From Bacteroidota bacterium (GTDB lineage: Bacteria; Bacteroidota; Bacteroidia; Flavobacteriales; Flavobacteriaceae): a stretch of 64,000 nt of DNA. The DNA lies in assembly GCA_947460615.1 (NCBI GenBank), contig CANHHG010000003.1, forward strand, positions 1 to 64,000. Direction: 5' to 3'. Shown piece after piece: positions 10,032 through 19,642 of the stretch. The notes beneath the pieces were generated by a model. That model was given only the letters and a program-made list of their open reading frames with translations, did no database searches and was not told where the DNA came from. The first letter of the stretch is position 1, and each line of letters opens with the position of its first letter. The position numbers and the translations under genes were made by a program.

Positions 10032-11741
10032 TTATTCAATATTTTCAAACACTTTGATTTTATCTCGGAATAAAAAGAACTGAAGTAATAAAGCTACTAC
10101 TATTGTCATAATTGCGCCTATAAAATTCAACCATAGGAAACTTACAATATCTAGGTAAAATATATAAAATATCATTAATTGAGTGAAAATAGCTCCCCAG
10201 AAAATGGCTTTTGCACGAATGTATTTTATGTAAAAACCAACTAAGAAAATGCCTAAAACGGTACCATAGAAAATGGATCCAATTATATTCACCAACTGAA
10301 TTAAATTCTCAAACAAGGTTCCAATACAAGCAAACAGAATCGCTACTATTCCCCAAAATACTGTAAATACTCTGGTTGCATTTACATAATGTTTATCGGA
10401 TTTTTCTACTTTTAAATTACGTTTGTAAATATCGATTGCTGTGGTTGACGCTAATGCAGTTAATCCTGAAGCGGTCGACGACATGGCAGCCGATAATATT
10501 ACCGCTAATAAAAGTCCAATTAATCCTTTAGGTAAGTAGTTCAGAATAAAATTTATAAACACATAATCTTTATCATTCGTCTCTGCTTTTGCATCCGCTT
10601 TTGAAATTAATTCCTTGGCTTGATCTCTCAGGTCATTTTCCTTGTAAGATAATGCGGTGAGTTTTTTTCTCAATATTGGATTGTCATAATTCTGATTTAA
10701 ATGGTCAATATACAAAAGATTGAACTCCTTTTTTTCTTCGGACAAATCCACAAGCTGTTTTTCTAATTGGTGGTATTCTTCCTTGTAAATGGATTTTTCA
10801 ATTACCACTTTATTGTTCGGATTAAAATTCAATGGAACCGGATTGAATTGGAAAAACACGAAAACCATGACTCCAATTAAAAGAATAAAAAACTGCATTG
10901 GGACTTTTAAAAAGCCATTCATAATTAATCCCATTTGACTTTCTCGAATAGATTTACCTGATAAATAACGACCTACCTGAGATTGATCGGTACCAAAATA
11001 GGACAAAGCAAGGAAAAACCCTCCAGTAATTCCACTCCAAAAAGTGTATCGTGTTTCTGGATCAAATGAGAAATCGACTATATTCATTTTGTCATTTGCA
11101 CCAGCTATGTGAAGCGCATTTCCAAAAGTCATGTCGTTGGGTAATAAATGTAAAATCAAGAAAAAGGTGGCTATCATTCCAAACATAATGACAAACATTT
11201 GGTGTTTTTGCGTTACGTTTACAGCCTTGGTACCTCCAGAAAACGTGTAAATAATTACCAGTGAACCAATAATAATATTCAGTTGGGTTAAATTCCAACC
11301 CAATATAGAAGATAGTATGATGGATGGTGCGTAAATAGTTATTCCAGTTCCTAAACCGCGTTGTACCAAAAATAAAATAGAGGCTAAGGAACGCGTTTTT
11401 AGATCGAAACGCTCTTCTAAATATTCATAGGCAGTAAATACTTTTAACTTATGGTAAATTGGGATAAAGGTCATGCTAATCACCACCATCGCAATAGGTA
11501 ACCCAAAATAAAACTGCACAAATCCCATTCCGTCATGATACGCTTGGCCAGGCGTAGAAAGGAACGTAATTGCGCTAGCTTGAGTGGCCATCACGGAAAG
11601 TCCTACGGTCCACCAAGGTGTTTCATTATTTCCTAAAATGTACTCTTTTACATTTGCAGTGCTGCCTTTTGTTTTCCAAACGCCATAAATAACGATAAAA
11701 AGCAGGGTGATTACGAGTATTATCCAATCAATTTGTTGCAT
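10032..11741 (-). CDS. sodium:solute symporter (SSS family)
   Basis: Multi-TM; EYILGNNETPWWTVGLSVMATQASAITFLSTPGQAY; hydrophilic insertion LEKQLVDLSEEKKEF... Confidence 0.9.
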   Translation of the reverse strand: MQQIDWIILVITLLFIVIYGVWKTKGSTANVKEYILGNNETPWWTVGLSVMATQASAITFLSTPGQAYHDGMGFVQFYFGLPIAMVVISMTFIPIYHKLKVFTAYEYLEERFDLKTRSLASILFLVQRGLGTGITIYAPSIILSSILGWNLTQLNIIIGSLVIIYTFSGGTKAVNVTQKHQMFVIMFGMIATFFLILHLLPNDMTFGNALHIAGANDKMNIVDFSFDPETRYTFWSGITGGFFLALSYFGTDQSQVGRYLSGKSIRESQMGLIMNGFLKVPMQFFILLIGVMVFVFFQFNPVPLNFNPNNKVVIEKSIYKEEYHQLEKQLVDLSEEKKEFNLLYIDHLNQNYDNPILRKKLTALSYKENDLRDQAKELISKADAKAETNDKDYVFINFILNYLPKGLIGLLLAVILSAAMSSTASGLTALASTTAIDIYKRNLKVEKSDKHYVNATRVFTVFWGIVAILFACIGTLFENLIQLVNIIGSIFYGTVLGIFLVGFYIKYIRAKAIFWGAIFTQLMIFYIFYLDIVSFLWLNFIGAIMTIVVALLLQFFLFRDKIKVFENIE

Positions 11742-11744
11742 ATT

Positions 11745-11852
11745 CTAGGAAAATAGTTGCATTATAATCAAGTAAAATAAAATATAAATCGCATTTGCAA
11801 TCAACACCCAAGAGTAATTTTTTTTCCATAATTTATTTTCATTATCGTTCAT
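11745..11852 (-). CDS. 35-aa single-TM micro-protein between PIG-L deacetylase and SSS symporter genes
   Basis: MNDNENKLWKKNYSWVLIANAIYILFYLIIMQLFS*; starts 2 nt after the upstream stop and ends 3 nt before the SSS start; not in the supplied ORF track. Confidence 0.65.
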   Translation of the reverse strand: MNDNENKLWKKNYSWVLIANAIYILFYLIIMQLFS

Positions 11853-11854
11853 AA

Positions 11855-14380
11855 TTACTTTATTGAAATTAGGTTAGAAATCAAACGGTACGCTCCAGAA
11901 ACTCCTTCTGGTAACTCTCTAAAAAAGCTTAACCCGGTATAGATGTAGTTTCCTTTTCCGTATTTAGCAACCAATAAAGCTCCATTTTTTGGTGATTCCC
12001 CTTTGTCATTAGTAGATAAAATAGGAGTGAAAGCTGGGTCCCATTCACTTGGATAATACAATCCTTGTTCTTGTGTCCAACCCTCAAAATCTTTTGTTGA
12101 AATCTTGTTAGGATAGTTTAATACAGGATGTTCGGGAGCTAAAAAGCGCACTTTGGCATTTTCATCCGTTACCCGATCTCTTGAAATTTTAATTGGAAAT
12201 GGGGCAATATTATTAGTTACTAATTCATCCGTGGTATTGTATTGAACTATCATGGTTTTGCCTTCTTTTACGAAATCTAAAAGAACATCTTGCTTAAATT
12301 TCAATTCTTTAACCGTGTTATAAGCTCTTATCCCAGTCATAAATACATCAAAATACTCCAGTTTTTCTTTTGTAATTTCACTCGGATTAATTTCGGTCAC
12401 TTCATAACCCATTTGCTTCAAGCTTTTTGGAACTTCGTCACCAGCTCCCATTAAATAAGCAATTTTTTCATTTCCGTTTTTTATATCCAATTTAATGAAT
12501 CTTGCTTCCGAAGTTCTAAGTATTTGCTGCTTTGAAATGTGCTCGTAATTGATATTTATTTGCTCTTTGTCAAACAGTTTCCCATTTACAATAGCGATTG
12601 CTTTCACTGTAATTTCATCCGCATTTTTTGGAGGAAATACTTCGAAGTGTACTGTTTGTTCTTCTCCTTTTTTGCTCAAGGCAAATGCAATCTCGATTGG
12701 ATTTACTTTCCAATTTGATGGAACATCTAATTTTATTTTTCCATTTTCTATTTCTTTTCCAGCTTTGATTTTAATATCAATTATTTTTGATTTACCTGAA
12801 TTAAATAAGGCTACTTTATCAACTATTAACAAGGATATTTCGGGAACAATATTTAAAGGATTGTAAATTTCTCCTTTGGTAGGGTCGTTGTATTTATAAA
12901 TTATATTTCGTTCAAACGGAATGGTAACACCATTAATTTCAATATTAAACACCAATTTAACTTCTCTTATAATATCTGCAATTCCAATGTTTTGTTGCTC
13001 ATTAACATTATACATTCCAACAGTCCCTTTTTCGTTTAACCAATAAGGATTGGTATGGCTTATCGTTTCTGGTAGTTGAATATCGATTTTATTATTTAAA
13101 GAGATATTGTATTTTAATTCGCTATTAATAATCGTGTTTTTACCCTCTGGCATGGAAAAAATGCTCTTTAAAATCATTGGATTGACACTTCTATTGATCG
13201 TTTCAATTTTCACATTCAGGGAGCTATTAGGAGTTGCGGTTTGATTTTCTGTAACACCTTCAAGATACAAACCGGAACAAGCAGTAATTACCTTTTTAAG
13301 TTCTTCTGTTTTTATAGTTTTCCAATGCTCTTCTTCTAATAATTGAATCATAGAATAGGCTTTCACTAAATTCGGAATGCTTAAAGCTGGGTTTTTGAAA
13401 TCATATTCTTTCAATATTTTTTGAATTAATTCACCTACAGCTGCGCCGCCTTTCACACGATTCCATGAGGTGTCAACTCCTTCAAATAGGTTACTTTTGT
13501 TATTTAATGAAGTTCCTTTCAGAAATTCCAAATATTCCATTTCTTCTCCACGACTACCGGTGCTTCCAAATCCTTGTGATTGATGACAACTTCTGCTTAA
13601 TGCTGCAATTTCTTGATTTGATTTTCCGATTGAAGGGTAATAAACGCCTATTTGTAAAGAAGATAAGTTGGTTTTATCGGCTGCGTCAAATTTTTCTTTA
13701 CTTCCATAAAACCACCAGGAGGTATTAAAAAATTGTCTTTTTGGCTGCCAAGGTTTCACCCATTTTAACTGATTTGGAAATACATTCGCATTGTTAGCCA
13801 AATCGAAACTTTCCACACTCAATAGGGCAGAAGCGGTATGATGTCCATGGGTTGTACCTGGAGAACGATGATCAAAACGATTGATGATGACATCGGGTTG
13901 AAATTTTCGAATAGCCCAAACAACATCACTTAAAACTTGGTTTTTATCCCAGATTTGCAAAGTCTCCTCTGGATTTTTAGAGTATCCAAAATCATTGGCC
14001 CGGGAAAAAAATTGCTCTCCACCATCTATTTTTCGGGCTTCAAGTAGTTCTTGTGTTCGAATCACGCCCAATTGCTCTCGTAATTCTGGACCAATTAAAT
14101 TCTGTCCTCCGTCACCACGTGTTAATGATAAGTAACCGGTTCTAGCCATTTTCTCGTTGGATAAATAGGAAATCAATCGGGTGTTTTCATCGTCGGGATG
14201 CGCTGCAATGTACAACACCGAACCTAAGAAATTTAGTTTTTCAATTTGGTTGTAAATAGCGGCAGAATTGGGTTTTACAGGCTGCTGTCCAAAAGATATT
14301 TGTGCAAAACAATAGAAAATTAATAGTTTTATTGCAATCGGTTTTTTCATTATTGAAATCATTATTTGCTTTAGCTTCAA
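11855..14380 (-). CDS. PIG-L (LmbE) family deacetylase, large multidomain, secreted
   Basis: AAHPDDENTRLISYLSNEK...TRGDGGQN...HGHHTASA; signal peptide; C-terminal domain VFMTGIRAYNTV... Confidence 0.9.
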   Translation of the reverse strand: MKLKQIMISIMKKPIAIKLLIFYCFAQISFGQQPVKPNSAAIYNQIEKLNFLGSVLYIAAHPDDENTRLISYLSNEKMARTGYLSLTRGDGGQNLIGPELREQLGVIRTQELLEARKIDGGEQFFSRANDFGYSKNPEETLQIWDKNQVLSDVVWAIRKFQPDVIINRFDHRSPGTTHGHHTASALLSVESFDLANNANVFPNQLKWVKPWQPKRQFFNTSWWFYGSKEKFDAADKTNLSSLQIGVYYPSIGKSNQEIAALSRSCHQSQGFGSTGSRGEEMEYLEFLKGTSLNNKSNLFEGVDTSWNRVKGGAAVGELIQKILKEYDFKNPALSIPNLVKAYSMIQLLEEEHWKTIKTEELKKVITACSGLYLEGVTENQTATPNSSLNVKIETINRSVNPMILKSIFSMPEGKNTIINSELKYNISLNNKIDIQLPETISHTNPYWLNEKGTVGMYNVNEQQNIGIADIIREVKLVFNIEINGVTIPFERNIIYKYNDPTKGEIYNPLNIVPEISLLIVDKVALFNSGKSKIIDIKIKAGKEIENGKIKLDVPSNWKVNPIEIAFALSKKGEEQTVHFEVFPPKNADEITVKAIAIVNGKLFDKEQININYEHISKQQILRTSEARFIKLDIKNGNEKIAYLMGAGDEVPKSLKQMGYEVTEINPSEITKEKLEYFDVFMTGIRAYNTVKELKFKQDVLLDFVKEGKTMIVQYNTTDELVTNNIAPFPIKISRDRVTDENAKVRFLAPEHPVLNYPNKISTKDFEGWTQEQGLYYPSEWDPAFTPILSTNDKGESPKNGALLVAKYGKGNYIYTGLSFFRELPEGVSGAYRLISNLISIK

Positions 14381-14489
14381 ATGTAATAATTAAAATGCTT
14401 TTTTTATATAGAAATTATTGAATTTATCATATGTTGATTTAATTAAATAAAAACTATTCTTTACTTTTGTAGCTCACAACACCACCACC

Positions 14490-15515
14490 ATGTACAAACT
14501 GTTAATTCGCCCTTTACTTTTTTGGTTTAATCCTGAAGAAGTCCATTATTTTACCTTTTCTGCCATTCGTTTTATCTCTAAAATACCAGGATTTTCAAGT
14601 GTTTTCAGAGCTATTTATGTAATTGAAGATAAAAGATTAGAGACAGAAGTATTTGGTTTAAAGTTCAAAAATCCCGTTGGCTTAGCCGCTGGTTTTGATA
14701 AAGATGCCGTCCTTTATAATGAGCTTTCTAATTTTGGTTTCGGTTTTATTGAAATTGGAACGCTAACTCCAAAAGCCCAAGATGGTAATCCTAAAAAGAG
14801 ATTGTTCCGATTGAAACAAGACGCCGCCATCATCAATAGGATGGGTTTTAACAATAAAGGAATTCAAGCAGCAATTGAGAAATTAAATCAAAATAAAGCA
14901 GTTTTAATTGGGGGTAACATCGGAAAAAATAAGCTGACTCCAAATGAAAATGCCGTCGATGATTACGTAATTTGCTTTGAAGCTCTATATGATTATGTTG
15001 ATTATTTTGTGGTAAATGTAAGTTCTCCCAACACACCCAATTTAAGAGAACTACAAGAAAAAGCACCGTTAACTAAATTATTACAAACCCTACAAGATCT
15101 TAATTTGGCTCGACCAGAACAAAAACCAATCTTACTAAAAATAGCACCCGATTTAACTAATGAGCAGTTATTGGATATTATCGATATTGTAAACACTACA
15201 AAAATTGCTGGGGTCATTGCAACCAATACCACTATTTCTAGAGAAGGTTTGCAATCTGAAAATAAAGAGCAAGCAGGCGGGTTGTCGGGCAAACCATTAA
15301 CTTCGAGATCTACCGAGGTGATCCGATTTTTATCTCAAAAAAGCAATAAATCATTTCCTATCATTGGAGTAGGAGGTATTCATTCTGCACAAGAGGCTAT
15401 AGATAAATTAGAAGCCGGAGCAAGTTTAATCCAACTTTACACCGGTTTTATTTACGAAGGACCTGCATTAGTGAAAGCCATAAATAAAAAAATCTTAGAA
15501 TCGGTAGCGCAATAA
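14490..15515 (+). CDS. pyrD: quinone-dependent dihydroorotate dehydrogenase
   Basis: [48 protein letters not shown]. Confidence 0.95.
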   Translation: MYKLLIRPLLFWFNPEEVHYFTFSAIRFISKIPGFSSVFRAIYVIEDKRLETEVFGLKFKNPVGLAAGFDKDAVLYNELSNFGFGFIEIGTLTPKAQDGNPKKRLFRLKQDAAIINRMGFNNKGIQAAIEKLNQNKAVLIGGNIGKNKLTPNENAVDDYVICFEALYDYVDYFVVNVSSPNTPNLRELQEKAPLTKLLQTLQDLNLARPEQKPILLKIAPDLTNEQLLDIIDIVNTTKIAGVIATNTTISREGLQSENKEQAGGLSGKPLTSRSTEVIRFLSQKSNKSFPIIGVGGIHSAQEAIDKLEAGASLIQLYTGFIYEGPALVKAINKKILESVAQ

Positions 15516-15567
15516 TTTATTCTAATTCATCGGCCTGAACTGCTGCATTTTTTCTATATTTGAACCA

Positions 15568-16431
15568 ATGAATTCAATAAAAATAATAGAATGCCCTCGA
15601 GATGCTATGCAAGGAATAAAGTCGTTTATTCCAACTGCAAGAAAGGTGGCATATATACAATCGCTGCTTCGCGTAGGGTTTGATACTATTGATTTTGGAA
15701 GTTTTGTTTCGGCAAAGGCCATTCCTCAAATGCAAGATACCGCCGAAGTTTTATCGCAATTGGATTTATCAAAAACCAATAGTAAATTACTCGCAATTAT
15801 TGCCAATACACAAGGGGCAATAGCTGCATCAGCACATAAAGAAATTCAATATTTAGGATTCCCTTTTTCGATATCTGAGAATTTCCAAATGCGAAACACC
15901 CATAAAACCATTGAAGAATCATTGGTTACTTTAAACGAAATTCTAGAAATTGCCGATAAAACCAATAAGCAAGTCGTTGCCTATTTATCTATGGGATTTG
16001 GAAATCCATATGGAGACCCATGGAATGTAGATGTTGTGAGCAATTGGACAGAAAATTTAGCCAATCGTGGCGTTAAAATCCTATCGCTTTCGGATACAAT
16101 TGGAAGTTCAACGCCAGAGGTCATTCAGTATTTATTTTCTAATTTAATTCCGAAATACTCTAATATTGAATTTGGAGCTCATCTTCATACCACATCAGAA
16201 AAATGGTTTGAGAAAGTAGATGCTGCTTACAACGCAGGTTGCCGCCGATTTGATGGAGCCATCCAAGGTTTTGGAGGTTGTCCCATGGCAAAAGATACGC
16301 TTACAGGAAATATGCCAACAGAAAAATTACTTTCTTTTTTTACTTCCCAAAAGGAGCAAACGAATACCAGTCCAATGAGTTTTGAAAGTGCCTATAATGA
16401 GGCCACGAAATTGTTTGGTGAATTCCATTGA
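15568..16431 (+). CDS. hydroxymethylglutaryl-CoA lyase
   Basis: IIECPRDAMQGI...FIPTARKVAYIQSLLRVGFDTIDFGSFVS...LSDTIGSSTP...GAHLHTT...FGGCPMAKD. Confidence 0.92.
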   Translation: MNSIKIIECPRDAMQGIKSFIPTARKVAYIQSLLRVGFDTIDFGSFVSAKAIPQMQDTAEVLSQLDLSKTNSKLLAIIANTQGAIAASAHKEIQYLGFPFSISENFQMRNTHKTIEESLVTLNEILEIADKTNKQVVAYLSMGFGNPYGDPWNVDVVSNWTENLANRGVKILSLSDTIGSSTPEVIQYLFSNLIPKYSNIEFGAHLHTTSEKWFEKVDAAYNAGCRRFDGAIQGFGGCPMAKDTLTGNMPTEKLLSFFTSQKEQTNTSPMSFESAYNEATKLFGEFH

Positions 16432-16472
16432 TTTATTGGAATGAATTCAAAGAAAAGCCTTGGTACTTAGTT

Positions 16473-16503
16473 TTGCCATATCTAATATTATTTACTATCT
16501 TTG
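16473..16503 (+). promoter_or_regulatory. promoter for guaB
   Basis: TTG (16473-16475), 20-nt spacer, TATCTTTG (16496-16503). Confidence 0.65.
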
Positions 16504-16527
16504 CACGCAATTCAACTACAAATTGCA

Positions 16528-18000
16528 ATGATCGCACACAACACAAAAATTATTGGAGAAGGATTAACCTACGATGACGTATTGTTAGTTCCAAATTATT
16601 CTAACGTTCTTCCAAGAGAAGTTAGTATTCAATCAAAATTTTCTCGTAACATTACCCTTAATGTACCTATAGTGTCTGCAGCAATGGATACTGTAACTGA
16701 AAGTGCTATGGCAATTGCAATGGCTCAAGAAGGAGGGATTGGGGTATTGCATAAAAACATGACCATTGAGCAACAAGCGGCTAAAGTAAGAAAAGTAAAA
16801 CGTGCAGAATCAGGAATGATCATCGATCCGGTAACACTGCCTCTTTCTTCTACTGTTGCTGATGCAAAAAATGCGATGAAAGAATTTGGTATTGGAGGTA
16901 TTCCAATTGTAGATGAAAATAAAACCCTAAAAGGAATTGTTACCAATCGGGACTTGCGTTTTGAGAAAAATAATACTCGACCAATTATCGAAGTAATGAC
17001 TTCGGAAAATTTGGTTACGGTAGCCGAGGGAACTTCCTTAGAGCAAGCAGAAGTGGTTTTGCAAGGCAACAAAATTGAAAAATTACCAGTAGTTAACGCC
17101 GATTATAAATTAGTGGGTTTAATTACATTCAGAGATATTACTAAATTAACACAAAAACCAATTGCCAACAAAGATTCTTTCGGTCGCTTGCGAGTAGCTG
17201 CTGCCATAGGAGTTACAGGCGATGCAGTTCAAAGAGCAGAAGCTTTAGTAAATGCAGGTGTTGATGCTATTATTATAGATACTGCTCACGGACATACACA
17301 AGGAGTAGTCAATGTATTGAAAGAAGTAAAAGCAAAATTCCCAAAATTAGATGTTATTGTTGGAAATATAGCCACACCAGAAGCGGCAAAATACTTAGTT
17401 GAAAATGGAGCGGATGGGGTTAAAGTGGGAATTGGACCGGGTTCAATTTGCACCACCCGTATTGTTGCTGGTGTTGGATTCCCTCAGTTTTCGGCCGTAT
17501 TAGAAGTCGCTGCAGCCATAAAAGGATCAGGAGTTCCAGTAATTGCTGATGGTGGAATTCGTTACACAGGAGATATTCCAAAGGCAATAGCCGCCGGTGC
17601 CGATTGTGTAATGTTAGGATCATTATTGGCAGGAACCAAGGAATCACCTGGTGAAACGATTATTTTCGAAGGTCGTAAATTCAAATCTTATCGCGGAATG
17701 GGATCTGTAGAAGCCATGCAAGAAGGATCTAAAGACCGTTATTTCCAAGATGTAGAAGACGATGTGAAGAAATTAGTACCAGAAGGAATTGTAGGTCGTG
17801 TTCCCTATAAAGGAGAATTGAACGAAAGCATGCAACAATTCATAGGTGGTTTAAGAGCAGGAATGGGTTATTGTGGTTCGAAAGACATTCCTACTTTACA
17901 AGCCACGGGACGATTTGTTCGCATTACTGCTAGCGGAATCAATGAAAGTCATCCACATAATGTGACCATAACTAAGGAAGCACCAAACTATTCTAGATAA
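16528..18000 (+). CDS. guaB: IMP dehydrogenase
   Basis: [16 protein letters not shown] domains, [23 protein letters not shown]; start moved from 16501 to MIAHNT downstream of the promoter. Confidence 0.96.
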   Translation: MIAHNTKIIGEGLTYDDVLLVPNYSNVLPREVSIQSKFSRNITLNVPIVSAAMDTVTESAMAIAMAQEGGIGVLHKNMTIEQQAAKVRKVKRAESGMIIDPVTLPLSSTVADAKNAMKEFGIGGIPIVDENKTLKGIVTNRDLRFEKNNTRPIIEVMTSENLVTVAEGTSLEQAEVVLQGNKIEKLPVVNADYKLVGLITFRDITKLTQKPIANKDSFGRLRVAAAIGVTGDAVQRAEALVNAGVDAIIIDTAHGHTQGVVNVLKEVKAKFPKLDVIVGNIATPEAAKYLVENGADGVKVGIGPGSICTTRIVAGVGFPQFSAVLEVAAAIKGSGVPVIADGGIRYTGDIPKAIAAGADCVMLGSLLAGTKESPGETIIFEGRKFKSYRGMGSVEAMQEGSKDRYFQDVEDDVKKLVPEGIVGRVPYKGELNESMQQFIGGLRAGMGYCGSKDIPTLQATGRFVRITASGINESHPHNVTITKEAPNYSR

Positions 18001-18003
18001 AAC

Positions 18004-18031
18004 AAAAAAGTCGCTAATTAGCGACTTTTTT
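18004..18031 (+). terminator. intrinsic terminator
   Basis: AAAAAAGTCGCTAATTAGCGACTTTTTT. Confidence 0.9.
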
Positions 18032-18137
18032 AATGCAGTAAACTTCCGCGAATTGTCGTAGTATCGGCTTGTAGTAAGTATTTTTTTATTTTGTATAATC
18101 TACAGAGAAAATCCGGATGTGTAGTTAATTGTAAATT

Positions 18138-18314
18138 TTATTTGTCCTTGTTGTATTTATAAATTGCATAAGCAGGAATAAATAAAAATGCAATACCAGC
18201 AATTCCTAAAATTATGAATATTGAGCCACCTACCCAATATTGAATTTTAAATAGCACACCAATTAATGTCAAGCTTGAAAAGAAAGCTCCTGTGATAAAT
18301 GTAAATTTTTTCAT
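18138..18314 (-). CDS. 58-aa two-TM membrane protein resembling the GldL N-terminal domain
   Basis: MKKFTFITGAFFSSLTLIGVLFKIQYWVGGSIFIILGIAGIAFLFIPAYAIYKYNKDK*; not in the ORF track (below 60 aa). Confidence 0.7.
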   Translation of the reverse strand: MKKFTFITGAFFSSLTLIGVLFKIQYWVGGSIFIILGIAGIAFLFIPAYAIYKYNKDK

Positions 18315-18485
18315 CTTAATAATTTATTTCAACTCAAAAGGATTTACGGATAAGAACCCTTTTTTAGTTGTAAAGTTTATACCAAATATAAAAAACAATT
18401 TAAATTTTACAAATTAATTTTAAAGAAAAATCAATTATTTGTGTTTTGAATTCAAATATTAAAATTATGCAGTTATATAGCTCTT

Positions 18486-19058
18486 TTAAATCTTCTTTAC
18501 ATATTGTGTGATAATAACAATTGTTTGACCCTCTACACGGCCTTCAATGTATTCGGCATTTTCATGATCCAATCGAATGTTTCTAACCGAAGTGCCTTGT
18601 TTTGCAACCATGCTTGACCCTTTTACTTTCAAATCTTTGATTAAAACCACTGAATCTCCAGTAGCTAAAACAACGCCATTCACATCGCGGTGAATTACCT
18701 TGTTTTCATCGTCTTCTCCTTCGCCAGTTGCTTGCGCCCAGGCTAAAGTATCGTCGTCAAGATACATCATATCCAATAATTCTTTTGGCCATCCTGCTGC
18801 TCGTAAACGACTTAACATTCTCCAAGCCACGACCTGAACAGCTACGTTTTCGTTCCACATGCTTTCGTTTAAACAACGCCAATGGTTTAAATCTTCATTT
18901 CCTGGGTTCTCAATTTGCTCGATACAAGTTTTACAGGCCAATATATTTTCGTCTAATCCGCCTTTTTTTGTTGGTAAAACCGTGAATACTTTTAAGGTTT
19001 CAGTTGCTGCACACAATTCACATTTTGAATCGCTGCGTTTGTTTAAGGCTCTTTCCAT
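18486..19058 (-). CDS. PhnA/YjdM domain-containing protein
   Basis: CELC...ILACKTCIEQI zinc-ribbon-like N-term; DVNGVVLATGDSVVLIKDLKVKGSS C-term PhnA motif. Confidence 0.88.
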   Translation of the reverse strand: MERALNKRSDSKCELCAATETLKVFTVLPTKKGGLDENILACKTCIEQIENPGNEDLNHWRCLNESMWNENVAVQVVAWRMLSRLRAAGWPKELLDMMYLDDDTLAWAQATGEGEDDENKVIHRDVNGVVLATGDSVVLIKDLKVKGSSMVAKQGTSVRNIRLDHENAEYIEGRVEGQTIVIITQYVKKI

Positions 19059-19122
19059 AATTAAATTTTAGGTTGCGAAAGTACATTTATATAAACGCTT
19101 CCGCAATGGTTATTTAGTTTTT

Positions 19123-19578
19123 TTATTTTACTCTAACAGCCTCTGGAACGAGTTTGTCATATTCTCCGCCATTTCTAATCACGTCGCGAACAATACTGGA
19201 ACTGATATAGGAAGTTTTAGCTGCCGTTAGTAAAAACACAGTTTCTATTTTGGAGAGTTTTCTATTGGTGTGGGCAATGGCTTTTTCAAATTCAAAGTCG
19301 GCAGGATTTCTCAAACCACGAAGGATATAGTTGGCCTTAATTTTTGCACATAAATCAATGGTCAAACCCTCATAAGTGATAACCGAAACTTTAGGTTCGT
19401 TTTTGAAAGTTTCCTCAATGAATCTCTTGCGTTCCGCTAAGGAAAACATGTATTTTTTTTCAGCATTCACCCCAATAGCAATTACAATTTCATGAAATAA
19501 TGGAATGGCTCTTTTGATAATGTCTTCGTGTCCTAATGTTAATGGATCAAATGATCCAGGGAAAACGGCTTTTTTCAT
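19123..19578 (-). CDS. coaD: pantetheine-phosphate adenylyltransferase
   Basis: AVFPGSFDPLTLGHEDII...RGLRNPADFEFE...ISSSIVRDV. Confidence 0.96.
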   Translation of the reverse strand: MKKAVFPGSFDPLTLGHEDIIKRAIPLFHEIVIAIGVNAEKKYMFSLAERKRFIEETFKNEPKVSVITYEGLTIDLCAKIKANYILRGLRNPADFEFEKAIAHTNRKLSKIETVFLLTAAKTSYISSSIVRDVIRNGGEYDKLVPEAVRVK

Positions 19579-19642
19579 AAGTTTATTAATAGCTATAGAA
19601 GTTTAAAGGTTTAAGAATTCCAAGATTAAATTATAACTTTAA

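Noticed and set aside
12549-12866. 105-aa plus-strand ORF
   Set aside because: Antisense shadow of the PIG-L gene.
16725-17072. 115-aa minus-strand ORF
   Set aside because: Antisense within guaB; the coding signal belongs to guaB.
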